A DNA stretch of 64,000 nucleotides from CAILUG01 sp038125665 (GTDB lineage: Bacteria > Pseudomonadota > Gammaproteobacteria > Pseudomonadales > Pseudohongiellaceae). Numbering within the stretch: the stretch's first letter is position 1; each line of letters starts with the position of its first letter. The stretch is taken from the NCBI GenBank assembly GCA_038125665.1, contig JAYPEI010000003.1, positions 1 through 64,000 on the forward strand. The letters run 5' to 3'. A program made the position numbers and the translations under genes. Below, in pieces: positions 35,486 through 45,155 of this stretch. The notes under the pieces are model-generated. The model did no database searches. It was not told the DNA's origin and worked only from the letters and a program-made list of their open reading frames with translations.

Positions 35486-36133
35486 TCACAAGACTAATGC
35501 ATCTAATTTTTTTCTAATTGCTTCAATCTCACCAACGCCGCTAACAGAAGCAAAGCGCAGATTAGTGCTGTTTTTTTCGGCATGTTGGTAATACTTTACT
35601 AAGGGTAGAGTTTGTTTGTGATAGACAGACAAACGTTCAAGTACAGTCGCTTCTTTATCATCATCGCGCTGAATTAAGTCTTCACCGGTAACATCGTCTT
35701 TACCGGAGATTTTAGGAGGTTTGTTTTCGATATGGTAAACACGCCCTGAAGCAGGATGTACTCGACGACCACTCAAGCGTCGCACGATTTCAGAATCCGG
35801 CACATTAATTTCTAAAACAAGGTCAATAGATATTTTGGCTTTTTCTAAAGCTTCTGCTTGTACGATGGTACGTGGGAAACCATCGAATAGAAACCCATTA
35901 ACACAATCATCTTGAACGATTCTCTCATTAATTAAATTGATAATAATTTCATCTGTCACCAAACCGCCACCTTCCATGACAGACTTAACTTTTTGTCCGA
36001 GTGGAGAGCCAGCTTTTACTGCAGCGCGAAGCATGTCACCAGTAGAAATTTGTGGAATAGAAAATTTCTCTTTCAAGTATTCTGCTTGTGTACCTTTCCC
36101 AGCACCAGGTGCTCCTAATAATATTATGCGCAT
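35486..36133 (-). CDS. adk: Adenylate kinase
   Basis: Interconverts ATP + AMP and 2 ADP. The ATG at 36133 gives 215 residues starting MRIILLGAPGAGKGTQAEY (P-loop GAPGAGKGT), with AMP-binding QISTGDMLRAAV, FDGFPRT, and the long LID form from RRVHPASGRVYH to QRDDDKEATVLERL. The LID has no zinc cysteines, as in other gammaproteobacteria. GGAGATTGAA precedes the start; an in-frame upstream start adds nine residues and is unlikely. A 7-bp hairpin CACAAAA/TTTTGTG lies in its leader at 36160-36175. Confidence 0.97.
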   Translation of the reverse strand: MRIILLGAPGAGKGTQAEYLKEKFSIPQISTGDMLRAAVKAGSPLGQKVKSVMEGGGLVTDEIIINLINERIVQDDCVNGFLFDGFPRTIVQAEALEKAKISIDLVLEINVPDSEIVRRLSGRRVHPASGRVYHIENKPPKISGKDDVTGEDLIQRDDDKEATVLERLSVYHKQTLPLVKYYQHAEKNSTNLRFASVSGVGEIEAIRKKLDALVL

Positions 36134-36314
36134 TTCAATCTCCACGATCATAGTTACCACACAAAAGTTTTTGTGAGTTGAGCGTCTTATTACTTCTTTG
36201 AATACAGATTAAGCTAATTCTTTAGCCAAAAACACCAGCTAAGTACTTTATTTTAATGATTTTTTCAATTTATTAACTGTATACTCTTGTTGCTTGAGGA
36301 GCAAGTCGACAGTC

Positions 36315-37169
36315 CTAGTTAACCGCTAATGCTATCTTTTTTTTTGCTTCAATCCACAGATCCTCAAGTCCCTCCTCATCCAAGAGACTTAGATTTAACG
36401 ATCGCTCTTTAGCGAGCTCCTCCATCACATGGAAACGGCGAGTAAACTTTCGATTTGCACCACGAAGAGCAGTTTCAGGATTGATTTGCAGGTGCCTGCT
36501 TAAATTAACAACGGTAAAAAGTAAATCACCTAGTTCATCTTCAATTGCCGTTCTATCTTTTGTGGCAATGGCTTGCGAAAGTTCTTGTTCTTCTTCCGCC
36601 AACTTTTCCCACAACTGACCTATTTCCCTCCAATCAAAACCTGTTGAGGCTGCTTTCTTTTGTAATTTATAAGACCGCATTAACGCAGGAAAGGTTGTTG
36701 GTACTGATTCAAGCAAACCTATACGCAGTTGCCCAACTTTTTCTTCTGCTTTAATAGCCTCCCAAGATATAGCAACTTCATCAGCGGAAATTTTTTTCCA
36801 TTCATTCACCATTTGCCCTGCACTAAGTATAGTTGCTTCCGGGAATACATGTGGATGACGGCGTAATAGTTTATGACATAAATTATCAACGACCTCTGTG
36901 AAGCCAAATTGCCCTTTTTCCTGAGTGAGTTGTGTATAAAAGATAATTTGAAAAAGCAAATCACCTAGCTCATCTTTTAGTTGGAGATAGTCATTGGCCT
37001 CTATGGCTTCGATCACTTCATAAACTTCTTCCAGGGTATAGGGGATGATAGTATTAATAGTCTGTTGCAAGTCCCAGGGACACCCTCTTTCGGGGTCTCT
37101 TAATGACTTCATAATATTGAGCAAATCAGCCAATTCATAAACTGGTGCTTGATGCTTTGAATAACTCAT
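36315..37169 (-). CDS. mazG: Nucleoside triphosphate pyrophosphohydrolase MazG
   Basis: Hydrolyses NTPs and dNTPs to monophosphates, in E. coli linked to lowering ppGpp. The 284-residue protein has two MazG domains: the first with GCPWDLQQT, EVYEVIEAIE and DELGDLLFQIIFYTQL, the second with GFDW, EEEQELSQAI and EDELGDLLFTVVNLSRH, including the Glu/Asp metal ligands. It lies 35 bases downstream of rlmD on the same strand. In E. coli and Pseudomonas relA is between them; no relA is present here. Confidence 0.94.
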   Translation of the reverse strand: MSYSKHQAPVYELADLLNIMKSLRDPERGCPWDLQQTINTIIPYTLEEVYEVIEAIEANDYLQLKDELGDLLFQIIFYTQLTQEKGQFGFTEVVDNLCHKLLRRHPHVFPEATILSAGQMVNEWKKISADEVAISWEAIKAEEKVGQLRIGLLESVPTTFPALMRSYKLQKKAASTGFDWREIGQLWEKLAEEEQELSQAIATKDRTAIEDELGDLLFTVVNLSRHLQINPETALRGANRKFTRRFHVMEELAKERSLNLSLLDEEGLEDLWIEAKKKIALAVN

Positions 37170-37204
37170 TCTTTGATCTCTAGGCTATCTATCAATGAAA
37201 GATC

Positions 37205-38572
37205 TTATTGCCGTTCCAATACTGCCATCGCCTCAACATGACTGGTTTGTGGAAACATATCCATGGCACCAGCTTGACTCAGTTGATAACCATGACTACA
37301 AAGCCACTCCACATCTCGTGCTAAGGTTTGAGGATTACAGGAAACATAGAGAATGCAGCTTGGATTGAGTTTGACCAGAGCAGGTAGTATGTTAAGGGCC
37401 CCAGATCTTGGTGGGTCTAGTAAGATTTTATCAAAGCATCCCTTGAAAATGGGCAAACTACCAGCCTCCGGTAATGTAAGATCTGCCGCTATAAATTGAC
37501 AGTTATCTAAGCCATTCGATGATGCATTCTCGTATCCTCGCTCTACCATTTCATTGCTCAGCTCCACTCCTACGACTTCTGTCGCCTTTTGCGCTAGAGC
37601 AAGAGTAAAGTTTCCAAGGCCACAGAACAGATCTAAGATCCTCTCGCCTGGTTGTGGATTCAATAACGCAACTACTCTGTTCACCATTTGACGGTTCACT
37701 TGCGAGTTCACTTGTGTAAAGTCCATTGGATGGAAAGCAAGCCGTAAATTGTGCTCTGGCAAATGGTAATAAAGTCTTTCTTTGCCCTCTTGAGGATAAA
37801 AGCGATAGACACTATCAGCCCCTTTAGGTTGGAGATAAACTTCTAGTTTATGACTGGCTTGATACTTATTAGCAAAGCATATTAACTTTTCGTCATCGCT
37901 AGAGGTAAGTGGAACTAGGTGTCTTACGACTATTGATACCTGATCAGTATTTTCTATTAATTCGCCCACGGCTATTTCAATTTGAGGTATCTGCGCAGCC
38001 GAAGAAAGGGAGCCAATAAGTTCGGATAAAGGAGTAATTAATTGAGCTGCTAATGGATGAAGGACAGGACAAGTTTTCATGTCAGTAATGAAACTTGAAT
38101 TTCGTTCTCTGAAACCTACCAGAACTCTCTCTTTTTTTGCTACAGCACGAACTCCTAGACGAGCTTTACGTCGATAACCATAAGCTTCACTAGTAATCAC
38201 AGGTAACCGAGTATAATTATCAGGTATGTTGTGAGTCAGCTTTTCGTGAACAACACTTTCTTTAAAGACAAGCTGTGCAGCAGTATCAAGGTGTTGCATC
38301 GAACATCCACCACAACGTTCAAAAACTTCACAAAAGGCTGGAATCCTAGAAGATGAAGGAGCCTGGATACCTATGACCTTTGCAGTTGCAAAAGAAGATC
38401 TCACCTCCAAAAGTTCGGCGATAACCACCTCTTCAGGCAACGCCTGATCTACAAAAACCACCTTCCCTTCATGGTGCGCTATACCACGCCCGTCATGACT
38501 TAATTTTGTGACCTTAAGCTCAAGTGGAGCAATTGAGCGTGCTCTACGCTGCGAGCGGGAAAGTTTTCGCAT
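37205..38572 (-). CDS. rlmD: 23S rRNA (uracil-1939-C5)-methyltransferase RlmD
   Basis: SAM-dependent RNA methyltransferase with a 4Fe-4S cluster. The 455-residue protein has an N-terminal TRAM domain (LSHDGRGIAHHEGKVVFVDQ), cluster cysteines in CEVFERCGGCS, SAM motif LDLFCGLGNFTLAL, DPPRSGA and the nucleophile cysteine in LYVSCNPQTLARD. It follows cysM by 76 bases and precedes mazG. Confidence 0.95.
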   Translation of the reverse strand: MRKLSRSQRRARSIAPLELKVTKLSHDGRGIAHHEGKVVFVDQALPEEVVIAELLEVRSSFATAKVIGIQAPSSSRIPAFCEVFERCGGCSMQHLDTAAQLVFKESVVHEKLTHNIPDNYTRLPVITSEAYGYRRKARLGVRAVAKKERVLVGFRERNSSFITDMKTCPVLHPLAAQLITPLSELIGSLSSAAQIPQIEIAVGELIENTDQVSIVVRHLVPLTSSDDEKLICFANKYQASHKLEVYLQPKGADSVYRFYPQEGKERLYYHLPEHNLRLAFHPMDFTQVNSQVNRQMVNRVVALLNPQPGERILDLFCGLGNFTLALAQKATEVVGVELSNEMVERGYENASSNGLDNCQFIAADLTLPEAGSLPIFKGCFDKILLDPPRSGALNILPALVKLNPSCILYVSCNPQTLARDVEWLCSHGYQLSQAGAMDMFPQTSHVEAMAVLERQ

Positions 38573-38648
38573 TACTATTCCTATCTATACTCTCAGCATA
38601 TTACTAAGAGCTATTACTGGAGTATCTAGTGAAGCGTTCATACTGACT

Positions 38649-39548
38649 TTATTGATGGTTACCGTATAACCCAGTGGATAAGTAACGGTCACCTCGATCA
38701 CAGACTATAGCCACAATTACAGCATTCTCTACTTGTTTACTTAACTCCAAAGCCGCCCACACAGCTCCTCCTGATGAAACCCCTGCACAAATTCCCTCCT
38801 GCCTGGCTAGCTGGCGCATTGTTTCTTCAGCATCATGCTGTCGTATATCCATGACCTTATCTACACGCTCTGCCTCAAATATTTTTGGCAAATAAGCTTG
38901 TGGCCAGCGTCTAATGCCAGGAATCTTAGCATTCTCAGCAGGCTGAAGACCAATAATGTGTACCATTGGATTTTGTTGCTTCAAGTACCGAGACACGCCC
39001 ATTATTGTACCTGTAGTGCCCATTGAACTAATGAAATGCGTCACTTGACCTTGAGTATCTCGCCAGATTTCAGGACCGGTGCCTTGAACATGTGCTGCGA
39101 AATTATCAGGGTTTGAGAATTGATCTAAAACTCTTCCTTTCCCCTCATCCTGCATCTGCAAAGCAAGGTCTCTTGCCCCTTCCATCCCAGCTAACTCATC
39201 AACCTCTATCAGAGTTGCCCCATATGCACGCATGGCATCCTTACGCTCTTGTGTCGATGAATCTGGCATAATGAGAATCATCTTGTATCCTTTTATTGCG
39301 GCAGACATCGCTAAAGCAATACCTGTATTCCCGCTAGTTGCCTCAATTAAGGTATCACCAGGCATGATCTCTCCACGTGCCTCAGCACTGGTAATCATAC
39401 TTAGTGCTGGACGATCTTTAACAGAACCAGCTGGATTATTACCCTCTAGTTTCAACAAAATTGTGTTACTAGTTTCACCTTGTAGCCTTTGTAAACGGAC
39501 CAAAGGAGTGTTACCAATAAGAGACTCTACAGTTGGATAGTTTTGCAT
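38649..39548 (-). CDS. cysM: Cysteine synthase B (O-acetylserine sulfhydrylase CysM)
   Basis: PLP enzyme making cysteine from O-acetylserine and sulfide or thiosulfate. The ATG at 39548 gives 299 residues (MQNYPTVESLIGNTPLVRL), close to the family length; upstream in-frame starts add up to 15 residues. The PLP lysine is in NPAGSVKDRPALSM, the substrate loop is EATSGNTGIALAM, and GTTGTIMGVSRYLK binds the phosphate. CysM upstream of rlmD is a Pseudomonas-type arrangement. cysE, which supplies its substrate, is not in the usual place near iscR. Confidence 0.94.
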   Translation of the reverse strand: MQNYPTVESLIGNTPLVRLQRLQGETSNTILLKLEGNNPAGSVKDRPALSMITSAEARGEIMPGDTLIEATSGNTGIALAMSAAIKGYKMILIMPDSSTQERKDAMRAYGATLIEVDELAGMEGARDLALQMQDEGKGRVLDQFSNPDNFAAHVQGTGPEIWRDTQGQVTHFISSMGTTGTIMGVSRYLKQQNPMVHIIGLQPAENAKIPGIRRWPQAYLPKIFEAERVDKVMDIRQHDAEETMRQLARQEGICAGVSSGGAVWAALELSKQVENAVIVAIVCDRGDRYLSTGLYGNHQ

Positions 39549-39630
39549 AAATCGCTCGCTAATGACCATTAGTACATGATAGCAGTATCGCACTAAGGAG
39601 ATAAATCATGTTTGATGCCAGAGTGGTGTG

Positions 39631-40380
39631 TTAACTCAATAAGTTTCTAGCATTAAGTTGTCGATCCCCTAACTGGTGCTGAATAGCTTGTCGAAGCAAT
39701 AGTTTGGCTGTTCGGCGAGTGCTTAATTCGCTAAGATCGCCTAATGACAGCGCAATGAGGTCCTTGCCTAGGAAACTAGGCACATCTTTTACATCCATAC
39801 TTAAATGTGAATAAGCAGATTCTAGTTCTTGTGTAATGTTCGCCCCTGCAAGAAGTGGAACTAACCCAAGCGAACGTCCAAGATAATAATACTTTTCAGC
39901 CTCAATAGGCTGCCCTGTCAGGGCATCTATATGAAGATCAATTCCATATCCCAAAGATTCCAACAGTACAAGCTCAAAATGTCTGAGCGCAAGCTCAATA
40001 TCGCCTTTTTGTCCTAGTGTTGTGATCAAATCAGTATAAGCCTGAAACAAACCAGGATCAGACTCATGCTCTCCTAACAGGCTAACTACTAATTCATTTG
40101 CATATAGAGCAGCAACGAGTATTTTTCCTGTCATCCAAGATGAATGGCCAACGGGCTCAACTGATTTTAATGTCTTTAAATGAGATCTTCCCGCTACAGT
40201 CACTTGATAAAGCAAAAATGGCTGCAAACCTTTTCCAGAGCCACTTCGTGTTCTTTGACCTCGCGAAATTACACTAACTCGACCAGCTTCTAGGGTAAGA
40301 AAATCCAGTAATAAACTGCTTTCCCTGTAAGGGCGACTATGCAGCAACCAAGCCTGATAGCATTCTTGATGTTTAATCAT
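39631..40380 (-). CDS. recO: DNA repair protein RecO
   Basis: RecFOR-pathway mediator that loads RecA on SSB-coated DNA. The 249-residue protein has the N-terminal OB-fold (AWLLHSRPYRESSLLLDF; GRVSVISRGQRTRSG) and a helical C-terminal domain with LELRHFELVLLE-like sequence (here LALRHFELVLLESLGYG) and ARNLL at the end. It lies 132 bases downstream of era on the same strand, as usual; pdxJ, which commonly follows, is missing. Confidence 0.93.
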   Translation of the reverse strand: MIKHQECYQAWLLHSRPYRESSLLLDFLTLEAGRVSVISRGQRTRSGSGKGLQPFLLYQVTVAGRSHLKTLKSVEPVGHSSWMTGKILVAALYANELVVSLLGEHESDPGLFQAYTDLITTLGQKGDIELALRHFELVLLESLGYGIDLHIDALTGQPIEAEKYYYLGRSLGLVPLLAGANITQELESAYSHLSMDVKDVPSFLGKDLIALSLGDLSELSTRRTAKLLLRQAIQHQLGDRQLNARNLLS

Positions 40381-40512
40381 TTTTCTTCAGGAATCTATGA
40401 CTAATTGGTATATTTGTAGCATGAAGATTTGTGCTTTGTAACAAGTTTTCGTTTAACGAGTATTCAATTACTTTCTTGTTCAACAAATTCTAAATCTCAA
40501 TAGTTTCACGAA

Positions 40513-41415
40513 TTAATCTTCAAGTCCCAATGAGCGTAATGCACGCTCATCATCAGACCAGCCAGTTTTAGTCTTTACCCAGAGACGAAGCATCACCTGA
40601 CTACCGAGTAATGCTTCTAAATCCGCTCGTGCCTCACTACCTATAAGTTTTAATCTACTACCGCTCTCTCCTATAAGCATGGCCTTTTGTGTAGATTTTT
40701 CTACATGAATAACAGCAGAAATCTCAATAAGATTTCCTTTATGCTTAAAGTTTTCAATCTCGACAGCTGTCGCATAAGGAAGCTCATCACCCATCTGACG
40801 TGTGATTTTCTCTCGTACAAACTCCGCAGCCAAATGTCGTGCATTTCTATCAGTAATTTGATCAGGCGCAAAGAGCCATGGTCCTTCTGGCATGTATTGC
40901 ACTAGAGACTTGATCAAGACTTCGAGATTGTGACCTTTTAAAGCTGACACTGGAATTATTTCTTTGAACAGATCTAGAATTTGGCATTTCTGTAAAAATG
41001 GTAATAGGATTGCTTTGTCATTAAGTTCATCAACTTTATTGATTAACAAATAAACCGGCACCTTGCTTTTTTTACAAGCGTTCAACAATGGCTCATCCTG
41101 GGGTAGAAAAGCTGGTCGATCTACCATGAGAACTATAACATCAACATCACCAATTGCTGTTTGCACAGTTTTATTCATTAACTGATTAAGTTTCTTTTCA
41201 ATACCCAAATGAAAACCAGGCGTGTCTACAAAAACTAGTTGCGTTTCTTCTCTATTTATCAAGCCTAAAATTCGTTGACGTGTAGTTTGAGGTTTTCTCG
41301 AAGTGATACTTATTTTTTGACCAACCAGATGATTCAGAAGGGTCGACTTTCCAACATTTGGCCGCCCAACAAGAGCAATATAACCACAACGAGTAAGCAC
41401 TTCTAAATTAGACAT
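40513..41415 (-). CDS. era: GTPase Era
   Basis: Ribosome-assembly GTPase that binds 16S rRNA. The 300-residue protein has the G motifs GRPNVGKSTLLN, the switch region KPQTTRQRI, VDTPGF and NKVD, and the C-terminal KH domain with VIHVEKSTQKAMLIGESG. It lies downstream of rnc in the conserved lepB-rnc-era-recO order with an 88-base gap. Confidence 0.97.
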   Translation of the reverse strand: MSNLEVLTRCGYIALVGRPNVGKSTLLNHLVGQKISITSRKPQTTRQRILGLINREETQLVFVDTPGFHLGIEKKLNQLMNKTVQTAIGDVDVIVLMVDRPAFLPQDEPLLNACKKSKVPVYLLINKVDELNDKAILLPFLQKCQILDLFKEIIPVSALKGHNLEVLIKSLVQYMPEGPWLFAPDQITDRNARHLAAEFVREKITRQMGDELPYATAVEIENFKHKGNLIEISAVIHVEKSTQKAMLIGESGSRLKLIGSEARADLEALLGSQVMLRLWVKTKTGWSDDERALRSLGLED

Positions 41416-41503
41416 AAGACCTCTATCTTTCTACCGTTATATTACTTAACCAACAAATCAATCGGCTTTCCAAAAGAAAGCAAAACTCATTGATAGAGGA
41501 TGC

Positions 41504-42190
41504 TTAGTTATTTTGCTCTTGTATTAGAGACAATACCCTAGTGGCAGCTACTTGTTCAGCCTCTTTGCGTGAATTACCTTGTCCTTCGGCTTCCAACTGG
41601 TTTAACTGTATTCGGCAACGCACATGAAAAACTTGCTCATGCTCTTTACCTAGGACACCAATAACTTCATAGTCAGGTAATTCTAGCTGTTGAGCTTGCA
41701 TGAGTTCTTGAAGCTGAGTTTTTCCATCCTTTAGCTTATTGCCTGGCTGCACTGTATTAAGCAAAGGAGTAAAGCATAAATGAATTATATTTCGTACTTC
41801 TTCTAATCCTCCATCAAGATAAACAGCTGCAAGAACAGCTTCGAAAGCATCAGATAGGATAGAATCTCTATCAGCACCATCAGTTTTACATTCCCCACTC
41901 CCGAGGAATAAAGCCTCTCCAAATTTCATCTCTCGAGCCAGCTTTGCTAGTGTAGCTTGTTGTACTAAAATTGACCGCAAGCGGGAAAGATCACCCTCTG
42001 ATGCCATAGGGAAACGTTCAGATAATATCTCAGCAATTATAAGTCCTAAAACAGCGTCTCCTAAAAACTCCAGTCTTTCATTATGAAGACCACTAAAACT
42101 TCGGTGGGTAAGAGCTTGACGCAACAATGCAGGTTCTTGAAATGTGTAGCTTAGTGTTGGCAATGTACCTCTGGTGAACATCCTTGTCAC
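41504..42190 (-). CDS. rnc: Ribonuclease III
   Basis: Double-strand-specific endonuclease that processes rRNA and other transcripts. The catalytic domain has the signature NERLEFLGDAVLGL and the acidic residues in DAFEAVLAAVYLDGG; the C-terminal dsRNA-binding domain runs from KTQLQELMQA to EAEQVAATRVL. The GTG at 42190 adjoins the lepB stop with no gap; an in-frame ATG three codons on is an alternative start. Confidence 0.96.
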   Translation of the reverse strand: MTRMFTRGTLPTLSYTFQEPALLRQALTHRSFSGLHNERLEFLGDAVLGLIIAEILSERFPMASEGDLSRLRSILVQQATLAKLAREMKFGEALFLGSGECKTDGADRDSILSDAFEAVLAAVYLDGGLEEVRNIIHLCFTPLLNTVQPGNKLKDGKTQLQELMQAQQLELPDYEVIGVLGKEHEQVFHVRCRIQLNQLEAEGQGNSRKEAEQVAATRVLSLIQEQNN

Positions 42191-43102
42191 TTACTCCGGA
42201 TTTAAGATGAAGCGGTTTTCAGAAAAACTAGGCATATTTAGTCCTGCTTGTTTCTGCATCCACACAGCAACTGCCTTACCAACTATATTCTCTTCAGGAA
42301 CGGGCCCCCAACCACGACTATCATAGGAATTATCCCTATTGTCACCCATCATAAAATAATGTCCCTCTGGAACAAGATAACCCTCAATTGGCATGAACGG
42401 GTAATTAGGTTCAAAGCGCGACGGACTTGTGTAAATGGTATTAGTGATACCATTAACGTCCTCCCGAATCTTATTGACTCCCTCATAAGGTAAATATTCA
42501 GAGTCATGTTGGATCAGAGCTTCACCATTCACATAGACCGTTTTATTACGATACTCTATTTTATCTCCCGGTAAGCCTATTACACGTTTAATGTAATATA
42601 CTGGCTCGTGAGGCGGGATAAATACCATTATATCTCCACGTTTGGGTTGATCAATATCGAACAACTTAGTCCCTAGAACTGGGATTCGCACGCCGTAAGC
42701 ATATTTATTCACCACAATGTAATCTCCTACATTTAATGTAGGAATCATTGAACCTGTTGGGATTTGAAAAGGTTCAAAAAGAAAAGAACGTAGAACAAGG
42801 ACCCCAAACAAAACTGGAAAAAACGATTTGGCATATTCAACAGGTAAAGGATCTCTTTTAATTTGACAAGCTTGAAGATAACCTCGAGATTTAGCCTTGG
42901 CTACCTCAGCCTCACTAAGTTCATTACCATTCACTAAACCACTCCAAAACTCGGCAAATTCATGAGGGTTGATATTTGAGCTCTGGAGGTAAAGCTGCAG
43001 GCGTGATTCTCTTTTCTTTCTAAGCAAAAACAGATCAACCAACCACACGATGACAGCAACTAGGCAGATTCCAAAAAGTATTAATGAGAAATCAAAATTC
43101 AT
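42191..43102 (-). CDS. lepB: Signal peptidase I
   Basis: Membrane protease that removes signal peptides from Sec and Tat substrates. The 303-residue protein has two N-terminal membrane spans (LILFGICLVAVIVWLVDLFL; FFPVLFGVLVLRSFLF), the catalytic serine in IPTGSMIPTLNVGDYIVV, the catalytic lysine in YYIKRVIGLPGDK, and the C-terminal MGDNRDNSYDSRGWG box. It lies between lepA and rnc; gap from lepA is 118 bases. Confidence 0.96.
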   Translation of the reverse strand: MNFDFSLILFGICLVAVIVWLVDLFLLRKKRESRLQLYLQSSNINPHEFAEFWSGLVNGNELSEAEVAKAKSRGYLQACQIKRDPLPVEYAKSFFPVLFGVLVLRSFLFEPFQIPTGSMIPTLNVGDYIVVNKYAYGVRIPVLGTKLFDIDQPKRGDIMVFIPPHEPVYYIKRVIGLPGDKIEYRNKTVYVNGEALIQHDSEYLPYEGVNKIREDVNGITNTIYTSPSRFEPNYPFMPIEGYLVPEGHYFMMGDNRDNSYDSRGWGPVPEENIVGKAVAVWMQKQAGLNMPSFSENRFILNPE

Positions 43103-43220
43103 AATTTTATCCTTTAGCTAAAGCTGTACGACTAGAGCCTATAAATAGCAGTCTTTTTAATAAGTTCTACTTTTTGATGTTCCAAAAATTTCTATCAAAG
43201 GCTTTAACAACACCAGTTTT

Positions 43221-45020
43221 TTACTTGTCTACTTTCAGAATCGCTAAGAAAGCTTCTTGGGGAACTTCAACTGATCCTACCTGCTTCATGCGTTTTTTCC
43301 CGGCTTTTTGTTTCTCAAGAAGTTTTCTTTTTCTAGAAACATCTCCACCATAACATTTAGCAGTCACGTTTTTACGCATCGCTTTAACTGTTGATCTTGC
43401 AATTATCTGACCGCCTATAGCAGCTTGAATCGCCACATCAAACATCTGCCTGGGGATTAGCTCTTGCATCTTTTCAACTAAGACGCGCCCTTTGTTCTGA
43501 GCAAGATCTCGATGTACGATTAATGCTAATGCATCAACACTATCTCCATTTATGAGCACATCTAGTCTAACCAATCGTGCCGTTTCAAATCTTAAGAAAT
43601 GGTAGTCCAAAGAAGCATAACCACGACTCACAGATTTCAGCCTATCGAAGAAATCTAAAACAACTTCATTCATAGGTAGCTCGTATCGGATTGAAACCTG
43701 ATTTCCTACAAAAAGCATTTCTTTTTGTACGCCTCTCTTCTCCACGCAAAGTGATATCACTGCACCCACATGTTCATTCGGCACTAAGATATTCGCTTCA
43801 ACAATAGGTTCTCTCATTTCTTCAATATTAGCCATTGAAGGTAATCGTGAAGGACTCTCTACTTTTAAGACCTCCCCTTTCTTAGTCACTACTTCATATA
43901 CTACAGTAGGAGCAGAGGTAATTAAGTCAAGATCGTATTCTCGCTCAAGTCTTTCTTGAACTATTTCCATGTGCAGCATGCCAAGGAAACCGCATCGAAA
44001 ACCGATCCCAAGAGCATCAGAGTTTTCTGGCTCATATTGAAGCGCTGCATCATTTAGGGTGAGTTTTTCTAAAGCATCCCTAAAAGAATCATAGTCATCA
44101 GCAGAAACTGGAAACAATCCGGCAAATACTTGCGCTTGTACTCTCTTGAAACCCGGCAACATAGGCACTTCAGCAGTTTTGGCATGAGTAATAGTGTCAC
44201 CCACTGGTGCCCCTTTAATGTCTTTAATACCAGCTTCGATAAAACCAACTTCACCAGCTTTAAGCTCATTAGTTATTGTTCTTTTTGGAGTAAAAATACC
44301 CACATGGTCAACCACATGAACTTTGCCAGTAGTCTTGGCAATAATCTTGTCTCCCTTACGGATTGAGCCGTGGCGAACTCTCACTAAAGAAACTACACCA
44401 AGATAATTATCAAACCAAGAATCAATTATGAGCGCCTGTAGCTCTGACTCAATTTCGCCTTCTGGTGCTGGAATTTTATGGATAATTGTCTCAAGTACAT
44501 CGTTAACTCCCATACCTGTTTTAGCACTGCAAGGCACAGCTTCTGATGCATCAATTCCAATAATTTCCTCAATTTCTTTTTGAACACGTGCTGGTTCTGC
44601 TTGTGGCAAATCCATTTTATTTAAAATAGGGACAACCTCTAATCCTTGTTCAATAGCAGTATAGCAATTAGCCACTGACTGAGCTTCTACTCCTTGACCT
44701 GCATCTACGATCAATAATGCACCTTCACATGCCGCTAATGATCGAGAAACTTCATAACTAAAGTCTACATGTCCTGGAGTATCTATGAAATTTAATTGAT
44801 ATACATTCCCGTCAAGTGCCTTATAAGGCAAAGTCACGGATTGCGATTTGATTGTGATACCACGTTCACGCTCAATATCCATCGAATCTAATACTTGCGC
44901 CGACATCTCACGCTCGGTCAAACCACCACAGTGTTGTATGAAGCGGTCAGCCAAGGTGGATTTACCGTGGTCTATGTGGGCAATGATGGAGAAATTTCTT
45001 ATACGGCTAAGGTCACTCAC
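43221..45020 (-). CDS. lepA: Elongation factor 4 (LepA)
   Basis: Translational GTPase involved in ribosome function and 30S assembly. The 599-residue protein has G motifs AHIDHGKSTLADRF, FIDTPGHVDFSYEV and NKMDLP, domains II, III and V, and the LepA-specific C-terminal domain containing NVTAKCYGGDVSRKRKLLEK. The start is GTG; the ribosome site is weak, but the family N-terminus is matched exactly. Confidence 0.97.
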   Translation of the reverse strand: MSDLSRIRNFSIIAHIDHGKSTLADRFIQHCGGLTEREMSAQVLDSMDIERERGITIKSQSVTLPYKALDGNVYQLNFIDTPGHVDFSYEVSRSLAACEGALLIVDAGQGVEAQSVANCYTAIEQGLEVVPILNKMDLPQAEPARVQKEIEEIIGIDASEAVPCSAKTGMGVNDVLETIIHKIPAPEGEIESELQALIIDSWFDNYLGVVSLVRVRHGSIRKGDKIIAKTTGKVHVVDHVGIFTPKRTITNELKAGEVGFIEAGIKDIKGAPVGDTITHAKTAEVPMLPGFKRVQAQVFAGLFPVSADDYDSFRDALEKLTLNDAALQYEPENSDALGIGFRCGFLGMLHMEIVQERLEREYDLDLITSAPTVVYEVVTKKGEVLKVESPSRLPSMANIEEMREPIVEANILVPNEHVGAVISLCVEKRGVQKEMLFVGNQVSIRYELPMNEVVLDFFDRLKSVSRGYASLDYHFLRFETARLVRLDVLINGDSVDALALIVHRDLAQNKGRVLVEKMQELIPRQMFDVAIQAAIGGQIIARSTVKAMRKNVTAKCYGGDVSRKRKLLEKQKAGKKRMKQVGSVEVPQEAFLAILKVDK

Positions 45021-45155
45021 GTGTATTACAGTCTCAACAAACAGTTACGGTTGGAATGGTCTTCTACAGAGGGTGGGAATTCTACCTTAACAGATAGAGG
45101 CAAGCCATTATTCATATGGCAAAATTTACTTTGCTTAGCCTGATTTTAACAAAGT

